DNA of 64,000 nt from assembly GCF_032163395.1 (NCBI RefSeq), contig NZ_CP119968.1:3994001-4058000 (forward strand), in the 5' to 3' direction. The notes beneath the pieces are model-generated. The model ran no database searches, was not told where the DNA came from, and was given only the letters and a program-made list of their open reading frames with translations. Origin of the DNA: Gloeocapsopsis dulcis (GTDB lineage Bacteria > Cyanobacteriota > Cyanobacteriia > Cyanobacteriales > Chroococcidiopsidaceae). Of this stretch, positions 37,881 through 47,624 are shown one piece after another. A program made the position numbers and the translations under genes. Positions within the stretch are counted from its first letter, which is position 1, and each line of letters starts with the position of its first letter.

Positions 37881-40001
37881 ATGAGTGTGGCGACTACCGA
37901 GGATGTCATCTTAATTGTTGATGACACGCCTGCTAATTTAGAGGTGTTGTTTAGTTTTTTAACTGATTGCGGTTTCAAGATTTTAATCGCAGAAGATGGT
38001 GAAAGTGCAATTCAGAAGGCGGAATATGCCTTGCCCGAACTGATCCTACTCGATATCGTGATGCCAGGCATAGATGGTTTTGAAACATGCTGCCGTCTCA
38101 AAGCGCAAGAAGCCACACATGACATCCCAGTCATTTTTATGACTGCCTTGTCTGAAACAGTAGACAAAGTTAAGGGGCTACAAGTAGGAGCAGTTGATTA
38201 CATTACCAAGCCGTTGCAGCATGAAGAAGTTTTGGCTAGGGTACAGACACATCTCCGTCTGCGTCATCTCAATAAGCAACTGCAAGCACAAAATTTGCAA
38301 CTAGAACAGGAAATTAAGCAGCGTCAGCAGCACGAGGAAGCACTGCGTCAAAGTGAGGAAAGATTTCGCCTGGCAATTGAAAATGTCAAAGACTACGCAA
38401 TTTTTATGCTTGACCCTGAAGGTTGCATAGTAAGTTGGAACACAGGTGCAGAAAGCATTAAAGGTTATCAAGCAGCAGAAATTATCGGACGGCATTTTTC
38501 TTGTTTTTATCCTGATGCAGATTTGCAGTGTGGTAAGCCTCAGCAATTACTCCAAATAGCCGCAGCCAAAGGTCAAGTTAAAGATGAAGGATGGCGAGTT
38601 CGTAAAGATGGTTCGCAATTTTGGGCTGATGTTGCGATCGCAGCGTTACGAGATGAACAAGGACGATTGCGTGGCTTCTCAAAAGTGACACGCGACATTA
38701 CCGAGCGCAAGCGAGCAGAACAAGAACTCCAACGCCAATATCAGCGATCGCAGTTGTTTGCTGAAGTTACGCTCAAGATTCGTCAATCGCTCCAAATCAC
38801 AGAAGTGCTACAAACTGCTGTTACTGAAGTCCAGAAGATTCTCCAAGCCGATCGAGTTGTCATCTATCGTTTCTGGTTGGATGGCACTGGTAGCTCAGTC
38901 GCAGAAGCAGTTCTCCCTGGTTGGGCTGCAATTTTAGGACAAAAATTTCCCGAGGAAGTTTTTCCAGAAGATTACCGCCAGCGATACTTGCAGGGACGCA
39001 TTCGCCGAATTACCGATGTAGAAAAAGAAGAAAACATCTCTCCTTGTTTAGTCGAGTTTGTTCAGCAATTTAATGTTAAGGCAAAACTCGTTGTCCCAAT
39101 TATTATCAAGCAGGAACTCTGGGGTTTATTAGTTGCCCATCAATGTGCTAACCCTCGCTCCTGGACTGACTTTGAAACAGAACTGCTACGCCAGCTTGCA
39201 GATCAAATTGGTGTAGCTTTGACTCAAGCTCAACTTTTAGAACAAGAAACCCGATTTTCCCAGCAGCTAGCCCGTTCTAATGCTGAACTGCAACAGTTTG
39301 CCTCGATCGCTTCTCACGATCTGCAAGAACCGCTACGGAAAATTCAGGCATTTGGCAACCGCCTCCAAGACAAATATCGCGATGCACTCAGCGAACAAGG
39401 ACGCGATTACATCGAGCGGATGCAGAGTGCAGCTCACAGAATGCAGACTTTAATTGATGACTTGTTAATATTTTCTCGTCTTACGACTAGAGCACAACCA
39501 CTCGTTCCAGTTGTTCTTGCCGAGGCGATCGCAGAAGTTTTGTCTGATTTGGAAGTGCTGATTCAGCAAACTGGAGGACGGGTGGAGGTAAGCGAGTTGC
39601 CTACTATCAGTGCCGATCCTTTACAAATGCGTCAGTTATTCCAGAATCTAATTGGTAATGCCCTCAAATTTCGTCAAGCGAATGAATCTCCTTATGTGAA
39701 GATCTATAGTCACATTATTGAACAAGATCCACAATCAATTGCAGATTCAGTCAGTACGGTTCTTTGTCAAATTACAGTAGAAGATAACGGTATTGGTTTT
39801 GACTCAAAATATCTTGATCGCATTTTTCAGGTTTTTCAACGGTTGCACAATCGTCGAGAATACGAAGGCACAGGCATGGGATTAGCAATCTGCCGTAAAA
39901 TTGTAGAGCGACACCGAGGCACTCTTACAGCAGAAAGTCAGCTAGGGCAAGGAGCCAAATTTATCATTACGTTGCCCGTCGATCAATTGCTTGACCAATA
40001 G
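37881..40001 (+). CDS. Hybrid sensor: receiver/PAS/GAF/histidine kinase
   Basis: A 706-aa protein. Receiver about 9-125 with phospho-accepting Asp58 (LLDIVMPGIDG); PAS about 150-270 (FRLAIENVKDYAIFML, FSKVTRDITERK); GAF about 290-460; histidine kinase from about 470 with His479 (SHDLQEPLRK) and ATP-binding motifs VEDNGIGFD and GTGMGLAICRKI. The GAF domain is phytochrome/cyanobacteriochrome-like and has Cys389 (SPCLVEF) where bilin-binding domains have Cys-His. The ATG at 37881 abuts the upstream stop, so the two hybrid kinases are co-translated and probably form one phosphorelay. Confidence 0.9.
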   Translation: MSVATTEDVILIVDDTPANLEVLFSFLTDCGFKILIAEDGESAIQKAEYALPELILLDIVMPGIDGFETCCRLKAQEATHDIPVIFMTALSETVDKVKGLQVGAVDYITKPLQHEEVLARVQTHLRLRHLNKQLQAQNLQLEQEIKQRQQHEEALRQSEERFRLAIENVKDYAIFMLDPEGCIVSWNTGAESIKGYQAAEIIGRHFSCFYPDADLQCGKPQQLLQIAAAKGQVKDEGWRVRKDGSQFWADVAIAALRDEQGRLRGFSKVTRDITERKRAEQELQRQYQRSQLFAEVTLKIRQSLQITEVLQTAVTEVQKILQADRVVIYRFWLDGTGSSVAEAVLPGWAAILGQKFPEEVFPEDYRQRYLQGRIRRITDVEKEENISPCLVEFVQQFNVKAKLVVPIIIKQELWGLLVAHQCANPRSWTDFETELLRQLADQIGVALTQAQLLEQETRFSQQLARSNAELQQFASIASHDLQEPLRKIQAFGNRLQDKYRDALSEQGRDYIERMQSAAHRMQTLIDDLLIFSRLTTRAQPLVPVVLAEAIAEVLSDLEVLIQQTGGRVEVSELPTISADPLQMRQLFQNLIGNALKFRQANESPYVKIYSHIIEQDPQSIADSVSTVLCQITVEDNGIGFDSKYLDRIFQVFQRLHNRREYEGTGMGLAICRKIVERHRGTLTAESQLGQGAKFIITLPVDQLLDQ

Positions 40002-40003
40002 TA

Positions 40004-40022
40004 AGCCCCCTTTGCGGGGGCT
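40004..40022 (+). terminator. Hairpin after the sensor operon
   Basis: A 7-bp stem AGCCCCC/GGGGGCT with a 5-base loop begins two bases after the stop of the 37881 gene. The following bases are only moderately T-rich. Confidence 0.6.
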
Positions 40023-40212
40023 GGTTAACATATTGTTTTACTTATATGCCTTTATTTTGCCTGGTAACTGCAGGCATAGCTTGAGTGCGATCGCTGAACC
40101 AAACATGTTCAGTTTTTTGTAGCTAATTCCGTAACTTTACTTGTGATCGCAAATTACAGCAATAGTCAATATGGTCAGGACATTACTTAAGCTCTGACCC
40201 CTACTATAACAG

Positions 40213-40285
40213 CCCTGCCGGAGGGATTCGAACCCCCGTGATACAACTTAGAAGGTTGTTGCCTCATCCACTCGGCCACGGCAGG
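40213..40285 (-). tRNA. tRNA-Arg (anticodon TCT)
   Basis: On the minus strand: acceptor stem CCTGCCG/CGGCAGG, anticodon stem ACAAC/GTTGT with loop CTTCTAA, and T-arm GGGGGTTCGAATCCCTC. 73 bases, with no long variable arm, so Arg rather than a class II tRNA. Confidence 0.94.
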
Positions 40286-40748
40286 ATAAAAAACTACTTT
40301 GCTATGATAGCAACTAGAAACCGTTCTTTAGCATTTTTTTTTATTTTTATCCAGCTTAGCCCATAGTATCAAAATTTCCTATACATCTATCGCACAATTC
40401 AAGACAATCTTGATACTAATTTGACTACTCAAAGAAACTATTGCATCACTCGATGCCCAGCAAAAATTATCGCTACAATGAGGACAAGTGGCGTTTAAGT
40501 AAGGCGGAGGTTATGCCAAGCCTTGACAAAGAATTCTGAAAACAGTGTTCTATGATTGATTTGTAAGCAGGCAGTTAATCTTACTACATCAAGCAAATTA
40601 AAAGCTTTTACAGATATAGTTCAACGAATTTGTTTCTATTTCTGATACAGTATTGTCTGTTAATAAGCGCTGCTATATAACATAAAGTACTAATCCGATT
40701 TCGCTGCAAGCTTAGGCAAGCAGAAGCGGGCTGTGGAAAAACTGTGGT
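40286..40748. other. Intergenic region between tRNA-Arg and the HTH gene
   Basis: I see no gene in these 463 bases. AT-rich stretches near 40340-40360 and a GTGGCGTTTAAGTAAGGCGG segment near 40490 stand out, but nothing is recognisable as a known RNA. Confidence 0.5.
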
Positions 40749-41732
40749 ATGACCGTGAAAAAACTATTGAATTCTGACAAAAGTGAAATTCTTAAATTGT
40801 ATCGGGAAACCGGAGAAACAACCTCGACGTTGGCAGAACGATATGGTGTCAGTAATTCGACAATTAGCCGTCTACTAAAAGTTACCTTACCAGAAGCTGA
40901 GTATGAATCTTTGATCGCTTCAAAACGAGCTGCACGCACTCCTCACTCAGAAAGTAAGCAAGATGAGCCTAGTGTGCCGGAACCAGTTGACGATCCACAA
41001 CCAATAACACAACCACAGCTTGAACAAGTCGAGCTAAGCCGTACTTCTAGTCGCAAAGGTAAACGTACTGCACCAAAACCACAACCAAAATTAGTCAAAA
41101 AACCAGCAGCGCAACAACTTCAACTACTCGATACATTGAGTGCAGCAGATGTTGACAGTAGATCAATACCAGATCCAGAAGAGAGTCCCAAGCTTGCGAT
41201 CGACAACAATCCTCAGGCGATCGCTGAAGATGTGGAAGACGACACTGATACAATTACAGAAATCCTTGGCGAAGATTTAATCGACGAAGATGAAGATGAT
41301 GTGGATGACTTGGATGATGATTTAGATGATGACGAGCTTGACGATCTCGACTTAGATGACGATTTTGATGAAGAACCTTTCACTGTCACCAGACCAATAA
41401 AAAATAGTAGGGTATCAGTACAAGTTCTACCGTTATCAGAAGCGTCTTTACCGAAAATTTGCTACTTGGTTATTGATCGAGCATCTGAGTTAATTACACG
41501 TCCTCTGAGAGAGTTTGGCGACTTAGGGCAAATTCCTACGGGTGAAACTCAGCAAAAAACTTTACCTGTGTTTGATAACCATCGAGTAGCACGGCGTTTT
41601 TCAACGAAACGTGATAAAGTCATCAAAATTCCAGATAGCAGATTACTGCAAAAAACGCGATCGCATCTCCAAGCCAAAGGAATTACAAGGCTACTCGTTG
41701 ACGGTCAAGTTTACTCCCTGTCTACAACCTAG
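40749..41732 (+). CDS. HTH protein with long acidic tract
   Basis: A 327-aa protein in three parts. Residues about 1-60 form a helix-turn-helix of resolvase/transposase style (EILKLYRETGETTSTLAERYGVSNSTISRLL, cut here as two helices). A Pro/Lys/Gln-rich linker follows, then about 50 almost wholly Asp/Glu residues (about 175-215). The C-terminal domain (from about 225; CYLVIDRASELITRPLREFG, FDNHRVARRFS) looks conserved. It probably binds DNA as a regulator or nucleoid protein. No family function is known to me. It is not in an operon. Confidence 0.7.
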   Translation: MTVKKLLNSDKSEILKLYRETGETTSTLAERYGVSNSTISRLLKVTLPEAEYESLIASKRAARTPHSESKQDEPSVPEPVDDPQPITQPQLEQVELSRTSSRKGKRTAPKPQPKLVKKPAAQQLQLLDTLSAADVDSRSIPDPEESPKLAIDNNPQAIAEDVEDDTDTITEILGEDLIDEDEDDVDDLDDDLDDDELDDLDLDDDFDEEPFTVTRPIKNSRVSVQVLPLSEASLPKICYLVIDRASELITRPLREFGDLGQIPTGETQQKTLPVFDNHRVARRFSTKRDKVIKIPDSRLLQKTRSHLQAKGITRLLVDGQVYSLSTT

Positions 41733-41896
41733 TATTTTAAGTCAGAGTTAAGCGATTTCTGAGGACAAATCTCAGTAATTTCTCGAATAGACACATAAAT
41801 CGAGGTAGCGCTAGTTTTATTTTGTATTGAGATTGTCTAGAGCTACCTAACAAACTTGGCTTTTCAGACGACAGCAGGTTGTATAACAGTAAACAG

Positions 41897-43456
41897 ATGG
41901 CTAAATTTGCCTTAGTTAATACATTGCGTCGTGCTTACAACATTGCTCGGTTATCGCACAAAAGCACAATCCCCCCAAATGAACTAATAGAAATACTGCA
42001 TCAAAAAACCTCACGGCGACGGTTACTCCAAGGAGGACTCTTTGCTGCAGGCGCGATCGCTGGGGTAACTTTAAGTCATAAACAGCACAGTATAGCTGTC
42101 GGTGCAAGTTCCAAAGTACTCATTGTCGGTGCAGGAATTGCAGGATTAACAGCTGCGTATCGACTACATCAAGCTGGAGTGGGCGTTGATATTGTTGAAG
42201 CCAGAAATCAGATTGGCGGAAGAATCCGCAGTCTCGCCAACGCTGCCGGAACCTCTACAACAGTCGAGTTAGGAGGAGAATTTATTGATTCAGAGCATAA
42301 GAATATTCAAGCACTTGCAGCTGAACTAGGCTTAAACATTGGCGATTTGCACACTGCAGATCGCGGATTAACAGAGGATACTTGGTACTTTGATGGTAGA
42401 AAAATTCCCTTAGAACAGATTGTTAAAGATTTCATGCCCTTAGCGCCAATTATCGAAAAAGATGCTGCGATCGCCGAAGACTTGGAATCTCCAGCAGCAA
42501 TTAAATTAGACCAAACTTCAATCACCCAGTACTTGGCACAACAGCCAATTAGCCCAACTTTACGCGAACTAATCGCAACTGCTTACACAGTTGAATATGG
42601 TCGTGAAGCAGCAGAACAATCGAGTCTAAATCTGATCTATTTGATTGGCACAGATACAGCAGAATTTAGCATTTATGGCGATAGCGATGAGCGCTATCAC
42701 ATCATCGGAGGTAATCAACAACTTCTCCAACGATTGGCGCAGCCGTTAGCCAGTTTTATTGAAACAGGAACTGAATTAGAAGCAATTCGCAGTCTACCTG
42801 ATGGTCGTTATCGCGCTAGTTTTCGGGCGGGAACCAGAGTCTTTGAGCGCAACTACGAACGAGTTTTGCTAACTATCCCTTTTAGCGTTTTACGTACAGT
42901 ACGCCTTGCTGTTGATCTACCACCCGCAAAACGTCAGGTAATTAATGGTTTATGTTACGGTACAAACTCTAAGTTGATTACTGCATACAAAGAAAGAGTT
43001 TGGCGCGATCGCTATAAATCCACTGCTTCTGTATTTACCGATTTAGGTTTTCAAAATACTTGGGAACCAGCGCGCTATGCTTCAGGAAAAAGTGGCTTAA
43101 TTACTAATTTTTGTGGCGGACGTTATGGGGTTGAGGTGGGAAGAGGAACCGCAGAGGCACAAGCACAAAAATTTCATGGACAAATTGAAAAAGTCTTTCC
43201 TGGACTTTGTCGCCAACGGACAGGTGCAGCAATTCGAGCATACTGGACTGGAGAGCAATATAGTGCAGGTTCTTACGCCTGCTATTTGGTAGGACAGTGG
43301 GCACCGTTCTATGGTAAAGAAGGAGAACGAGTAGGAAACCTCTTGTTTGCTGGCGAACACTGCTCCCAAGATTATCAAGGGTATATGGAAGGAGGCTGTG
43401 AAACTGGTGAAATTGCCGCCCAGGAAATCTTGCAAGACTTAAACATAATAAACTGA
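41897..43456 (+). CDS. FAD-dependent amine oxidase, Tat-exported
   Basis: A 519-aa flavin monoamine-oxidase-family protein. About residues 40-60 hold a twin-arginine motif and hydrophobic stretch (SRRRLLQGGLFAAGA) after a rather long N-terminal region. The FAD dinucleotide-binding fold is VLIVGAGIAGLTAAYRL and the C-terminal block is FAGEHCSQDYQGYMEGGCETG. It oxidises amines or amino acids with H2O2 release, probably in the periplasm. The ATG at 41897 is preferred to the TTG at 41879. Confidence 0.88.
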   Translation: MAKFALVNTLRRAYNIARLSHKSTIPPNELIEILHQKTSRRRLLQGGLFAAGAIAGVTLSHKQHSIAVGASSKVLIVGAGIAGLTAAYRLHQAGVGVDIVEARNQIGGRIRSLANAAGTSTTVELGGEFIDSEHKNIQALAAELGLNIGDLHTADRGLTEDTWYFDGRKIPLEQIVKDFMPLAPIIEKDAAIAEDLESPAAIKLDQTSITQYLAQQPISPTLRELIATAYTVEYGREAAEQSSLNLIYLIGTDTAEFSIYGDSDERYHIIGGNQQLLQRLAQPLASFIETGTELEAIRSLPDGRYRASFRAGTRVFERNYERVLLTIPFSVLRTVRLAVDLPPAKRQVINGLCYGTNSKLITAYKERVWRDRYKSTASVFTDLGFQNTWEPARYASGKSGLITNFCGGRYGVEVGRGTAEAQAQKFHGQIEKVFPGLCRQRTGAAIRAYWTGEQYSAGSYACYLVGQWAPFYGKEGERVGNLLFAGEHCSQDYQGYMEGGCETGEIAAQEILQDLNIIN

Positions 43457-43579
43457 AGGGACAGCCTTAAAATACCGTCAGATGAGTCAGCAAAGTTGAT
43501 TTGCTCAAAAGGTTCAAGGACAAGTAGTGTACACTTACAATAATTGGAAATAGGTGAGCCTAGTCAAATAGAGTCAATC

Positions 43580-43912
43580 ATGAGCAGTGCTTCTGATGTA
43601 ACTCAATACGGTGTGGTATTGGTCAGTACTGGTTCGCAGCAAGAGGCAGAGGCGATCGCTACTTCTGTAGTCAAATCTCAGTTGGCTGCTTGTGTCAGTA
43701 TTGTACCAGTTTCGTCAATTTACACTTGGCAAGGAGAACTTTGTCAAGAACTAGAGTGGCAGTTGATCATTAAAACAGATTTAAGTCAATTTTCGGCTTT
43801 AGAAGCAAAAATTCAGGAGCTACACTCTTACGAAGTGCCAGAAATTATTGCCCTTCCTATTATTGCTGGTTCTAGCACCTACCTCAATTGGATCTCTGGA
43901 CAAATAAAATAG
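43580..43912 (+). CDS. cutA: Divalent cation tolerance protein CutA
   Basis: A 110-aa trimeric CutA1 protein with the core LAACVSIVPVSSIYTWQGELC and the EVPEIIALPI motif. The ATG at 43580 gives the usual length; the upstream TTG frame to 43544 is not needed. The family is linked to copper and other divalent metal tolerance, with uncertain mechanism. Confidence 0.92.
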   Translation: MSSASDVTQYGVVLVSTGSQQEAEAIATSVVKSQLAACVSIVPVSSIYTWQGELCQELEWQLIIKTDLSQFSALEAKIQELHSYEVPEIIALPIIAGSSTYLNWISGQIK

Positions 43913-44015
43913 TTAGCGATCGCGATAGTAAAAGTCAGATCCACCTCAGTATATTTATCTACAAATCTCTGAGTGAGGGAGCAGGGCATCTATAATTCAT
44001 AGCACAACAGTAAAA

Positions 44016-44097
44016 TGCGGATGGCGAGACTCGAACTCGCAAGGCGTAAGCCACACGCCCCTCAAACGTGCGTGTCTACCAGTTCCACCACATCCGC
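44016..44097 (-). tRNA. tRNA-Leu (anticodon GAG)
   Basis: On the minus strand: acceptor stem GCGGATG/CATCCGC, D-arm GTGGTGGAACTGGTAGACAC, anticodon loop TTGAGGG (GAG), a long variable arm (GTGGCTTACGCCTT) and T-arm GCGAGTTCGAGTCTCGC. It is 82 bases. Confidence 0.93.
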
Positions 44098-44246
44098 TTG
44101 TGACTAATTATAGATAGTAGCAGATTAAGCGCAATTTCGTCCTATATTTACTGTATGCTGAAGCTACGCGATCGCACTACCGCTGTAGAGACTTTCTAGG
44201 AGTTAGCGAAAGCATTTACTCTAGCTGTTGGTATATTTGCTGACAA

Positions 44247-45602
44247 ATGCATTTTTCTAAAATACTAATCGCCAATCGGGGCGAAATTGCCCTGCGGATT
44301 ATCCGTGCTTGTGAGGAGATGGGAATTGCCACCGTTGCAGTTCATTCAACGGTTGACCGTGATTCTCTTCATGTCCAACTTGCGGATGAGGCAGTGTGTA
44401 TTGGTGAAGCTCCAGGTAGCAAAAGTTATCTTAATATTCCCCGAATTATTGCCGCAGCTTTGACACGTAATGCAACTGCAATTCATCCTGGTTATGGCTT
44501 TTTAGCTGAGAATGCCCGATTTGCAGAAATTTGTGGCGATCATCAAATTACATTCATTGGTCCATCACCCGAAGCAATTCGCGCAATGGGCGATAAATCG
44601 ACTGCCAAAGAAACGATGATTCGAGCTGGGGTACCAATTGTTCCTGGTAGCGATGGGTTGCTCAAAGACGAACTTGAAGCACAGGCGATCGCCCGTAAAA
44701 TTGGCTATCCTGTCATCGTCAAAGCCACAGCGGGTGGCGGAGGACGCGGAATGCGCCTTGTACGCGACGACAATGAAATTACCAAACTCTTTTTAGCCGC
44801 TCAAGGAGAAGCTGAAGCTGCTTTTGGTAATCCTGGACTATATCTCGAAAAATTTGTTGAACGCCCTCGTCATATTGAATTTCAAATTCTCGCAGATAGC
44901 TACGGTAATGTGATTCACCTCGGCGAACGTGATTGTTCTATTCAACGTCGTCACCAAAAATTGTTAGAAGAAGCACCAAGCCCAGCACTAAATCCAGAAC
45001 TCCGCGAAAAAATGGGAGAAGCTGCTGTTAAGGCAGCCAAGTCGATTGATTATCTTGGTGCGGGTACTGTTGAGTTTTTGCTTGCTCCCAACGGCGAGTT
45101 TTATTTCATGGAAATGAATACACGGATTCAAGTTGAGCATCCAGTGACAGAAATGATTACTGGACTTGATTTAGTTGCCGAGCAAATTCGCATTGCCCAA
45201 GGTGAAAAACTCCAGCTGACTCAAGAGCAAGTCGTACTACGCGGTCATGCGATCGAATGTCGAATTAATGCTGAAGATCCAGATCACGATTTTCGTCCTT
45301 CCCCAGGTCGCATTAGCGGCTATTTACCACCAGGTGGACCAGGAGTACGCATGGATTCCCACGTTTACACAGATTATCAGATTCCTCCCTATTACGACTC
45401 GTTAATTGCTAAATTAATCGTTTGGGGTCCCGATCGCCCTAGTGCTATCAAGCGAATGAAACGCGCCTTACGCGAATGCGCGCTGACGGGCTTACCAACA
45501 ACAATTAACTTTCACCAAAAGATATTAGAAACACCAGAATTTCTTCAAGGTGAAGTGTTTACTAACTTTGTTGAACAGGTTATGTTCCCAAGGAAAAACT
45601 AG
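44247..45602 (+). CDS. accC: Acetyl-CoA carboxylase biotin carboxylase subunit
   Basis: A 451-aa ATP-grasp enzyme that carboxylates biotin on AccB with bicarbonate, the first half-reaction of fatty-acid synthesis. Motifs are [17 protein letters not shown] at the N-terminus, the ATP-grasp Gly-rich loop [12 protein letters not shown], and [14 protein letters not shown]. Length is that of the family. It is monocistronic here; accB is not adjacent. A heptad-repeat block follows. Confidence 0.97.
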   Translation: MHFSKILIANRGEIALRIIRACEEMGIATVAVHSTVDRDSLHVQLADEAVCIGEAPGSKSYLNIPRIIAAALTRNATAIHPGYGFLAENARFAEICGDHQITFIGPSPEAIRAMGDKSTAKETMIRAGVPIVPGSDGLLKDELEAQAIARKIGYPVIVKATAGGGGRGMRLVRDDNEITKLFLAAQGEAEAAFGNPGLYLEKFVERPRHIEFQILADSYGNVIHLGERDCSIQRRHQKLLEEAPSPALNPELREKMGEAAVKAAKSIDYLGAGTVEFLLAPNGEFYFMEMNTRIQVEHPVTEMITGLDLVAEQIRIAQGEKLQLTQEQVVLRGHAIECRINAEDPDHDFRPSPGRISGYLPPGGPGVRMDSHVYTDYQIPPYYDSLIAKLIVWGPDRPSAIKRMKRALRECALTGLPTTINFHQKILETPEFLQGEVFTNFVEQVMFPRKN

Positions 45603-45613
45603 AGCAGAGGAAG

Positions 45614-45691
45614 TTGTGAGTTATGAGTTATTTTCTTCAATTCAAAACTCAAAATTCAAAACTCAAAACTCTTTAAAACTCACCCCTCGCC
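45614..45691. repeat. Heptad-repeat block after accC
   Basis: GTGAGTTATGAGTTA followed by AATTCAAAACTCAAAATTCAA-type units and AAAACTC; inverted halves can pair. It lies between the convergent accC and yggT genes and may serve as a bidirectional terminator. Confidence 0.8.
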
Positions 45692-45698
45692 CCTTTCC

Positions 45699-45989
45699 TT
45701 ATTGCAAGCGAGAAGCCATTGTCAGTAACCCTTGCTGACCTAAGAGTAATTCTCTCAGTAGACTGAAAATCCCCAGCCAAATAACAGGAGTAATATCGAC
45801 CCCACCAATAGGTGGTATTAGCTTGCGCAAAGGAGCTAAAAATGGTTCAGTCGTTACAGTAATTACACTAAACGGACGTTTAAGTTCAATTTGTGGATAC
45901 CAGGACAAAACGATGCGAAAGAGAAACAACAAGATCATTAATCCAAAAACAAGACCAAGAATCCAACTAGTAAAAGTAACAGTGCTCAT
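45699..45989 (-). CDS. YggT family membrane protein
   Basis: A 96-aa protein with two hydrophobic segments and the YggT block (RIVLSWYPQIEL, FLAPLRKLIPPIGGVDITPVI). In cyanobacteria such proteins (Ycf19-like) have been connected to thylakoid or nucleoid organisation and cell division; the role here is inferred. Confidence 0.9.
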   Translation of the reverse strand: MSTVTFTSWILGLVFGLMILLFLFRIVLSWYPQIELKRPFSVITVTTEPFLAPLRKLIPPIGGVDITPVIWLGIFSLLRELLLGQQGLLTMASRLQ

Positions 45990-46342
45990 ATCAAACTAAC
46001 GGTGAAACGACTAGATAAAGCGATCGAAAATCGGGAGGACAGAAATTAAGATGCAGGGGATCAAGCATTCCTAACTCCTGAACTTTGATTTTTCGTAGAC
46101 GACAGTGATGGGTAATTTTAAATTTTGTAAATGATTTATTACTTTATATTATTTTAACTGTAAAGAGGCTTACAAATAGTACGCATAAAAATACCCATAG
46201 CTAATAGAAGACTTTTGAGCATCCCTGGCTATGTCTGCTTAGTATTTTCGTACTTTAATCCAAAACATTATTAGACAAGCTTCTCAACGGTGTAACAGAA
46301 GATTAAAATTAAGATCGAAGTGTGCAAAAAGGTTGTGAATCT

Positions 46343-46462
46343 ATGACACCCTCTTTAATGAATTTCTTTTACAGTTTGCTTGCAGGATTATTGATTGTTG
46401 TCGTTCCGGCAACCGTTGGGTTAATTTTTATTAGTCAAAAAGATAAGGTCGAGCGCTCATAA
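46343..46462 (+). CDS. psbX: Photosystem II protein PsbX
   Basis: A 39-aa protein (MTPSLMNFFYSLLAG ... GLIFISQKDKVERS) with one transmembrane helix; the sequence and length match PsbX, a small subunit near cytochrome b559 that affects quinone turnover. The gene is below the usual size threshold for ORF finding. It lies 210 bases upstream of a Ycf66-family gene, a neighbourhood I recall as common in cyanobacteria. Confidence 0.95.
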   Translation: MTPSLMNFFYSLLAGLLIVVVPATVGLIFISQKDKVERS

Positions 46463-46671
46463 ATGTGTGAGGGAGTCATGATGACTCCCGCTCGACTCTG
46501 GAGGTCGGCACTGGATCTGTGTCACAATTGGATAGTGTGTAAATTAGTTGCATATAGTTACTATGTATAAATAATAGTGAATTAGCAGTATGCAACGTAT
46601 TAGAATGCCCAGATTCCTATGGTTATTTTAAGCTGAACTCGTTAGGATAAGACATACTTGAGAGAATAGAA

Positions 46672-47538
46672 ATGGTTAACTTTGGACTTAACCCAGCGAG
46701 TATCCTGGGCATTTTCTTAGCTGTAGCTGGTGCAGGGTTATATTTCCTGCGCTCAGTACGTCCAGAGCTATCGCGAGATCATGATATCTTTTTTGCTGCT
46801 GTCGGGCTACTGTGTGGCTTCATTCTGCTGTTTCAAGGGTGGCGATTAGACCCCATTTTGCAATTTGGTCAGTTACTACTGACTGGTTCAGCAATTTTCT
46901 TTGCGGTTGAAAGCATTCGGCTACGCGGTGTTGCCACTGAGCAAGCAAAGCGTAATACACGGATTGTTGATGAAGAAAGACCAGTCAGCCCAGTTTACGA
47001 ATATCAAGCAGAGTTAGACGAACTTGAGCCACTTTACGAAGATCGTCCAACAATTAACCCCAGAAGAAGAATTCAGGGAACGAAAGAAACACGTCCAGCA
47101 AGAACAACTGACTACGAAGATCAACCCCGACGTAGTGTGGATGACTACGAGGACGAACCTCGGCGTCGTTACTCGAATCGCGGAGGTAGTTCTGAACAGT
47201 TAGCACCAGCAGATAGACCAACCAAGCGGCGTCGTCCTTCTCGCCCGACAAGTCGTCCAGCAGAAGAACGCCCAAGTGAAGAATGGGGCTATTCTAAGCA
47301 ATCAGATAGTAGCTGGGATGATGTTGGTAGTAGGGGTGCTAGCAGACCGTCTCGTTCTTCGAGAAGCAATGATTCTTCATGGGAAGACAAAGACACCTCT
47401 AATACAGTTCCTAGAGCGAGAAAACGGCGTTCCTCTCAAGATTCTAGAAGAAGAGGAACTGATGTCGAAGCCACGCCAACAGACTATGTAGATTACAAAC
47501 CCATTGATCCATCAGATAGCAATTTTGATGAGCCTTAG
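46672..47538 (+). CDS. Ycf66 family protein
   Basis: A 288-aa protein. The first about 85 residues are the Ycf66 membrane domain (MVNFGLNPASILGIFLA, then two further hydrophobic segments). The rest is an Arg/Ser/Glu/Asp-rich, probably disordered tail with repeated RR and SR patches. Ycf66 is shared by cyanobacteria and plastids and its function is unknown. Psb and Ycf genes next to each other suggest a thylakoid role. Confidence 0.85.
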   Translation: MVNFGLNPASILGIFLAVAGAGLYFLRSVRPELSRDHDIFFAAVGLLCGFILLFQGWRLDPILQFGQLLLTGSAIFFAVESIRLRGVATEQAKRNTRIVDEERPVSPVYEYQAELDELEPLYEDRPTINPRRRIQGTKETRPARTTDYEDQPRRSVDDYEDEPRRRYSNRGGSSEQLAPADRPTKRRRPSRPTSRPAEERPSEEWGYSKQSDSSWDDVGSRGASRPSRSSRSNDSSWEDKDTSNTVPRARKRRSSQDSRRRGTDVEATPTDYVDYKPIDPSDSNFDEP

Positions 47539-47624
47539 TTCTAAAAAGTTGTCAGTCTTATGTCCCAAAGGTACTACAATTCTGAAGGTGTCAGCTTGGG
47601 TAGGGGCATAAGAATAAATCTGAG

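Noticed and set aside
37881-40001. Phytochrome proper
   Set aside because: There is no PHY domain and the bilin Cys-His pair is incomplete; only a phytochrome-like GAF and kinase are visible.
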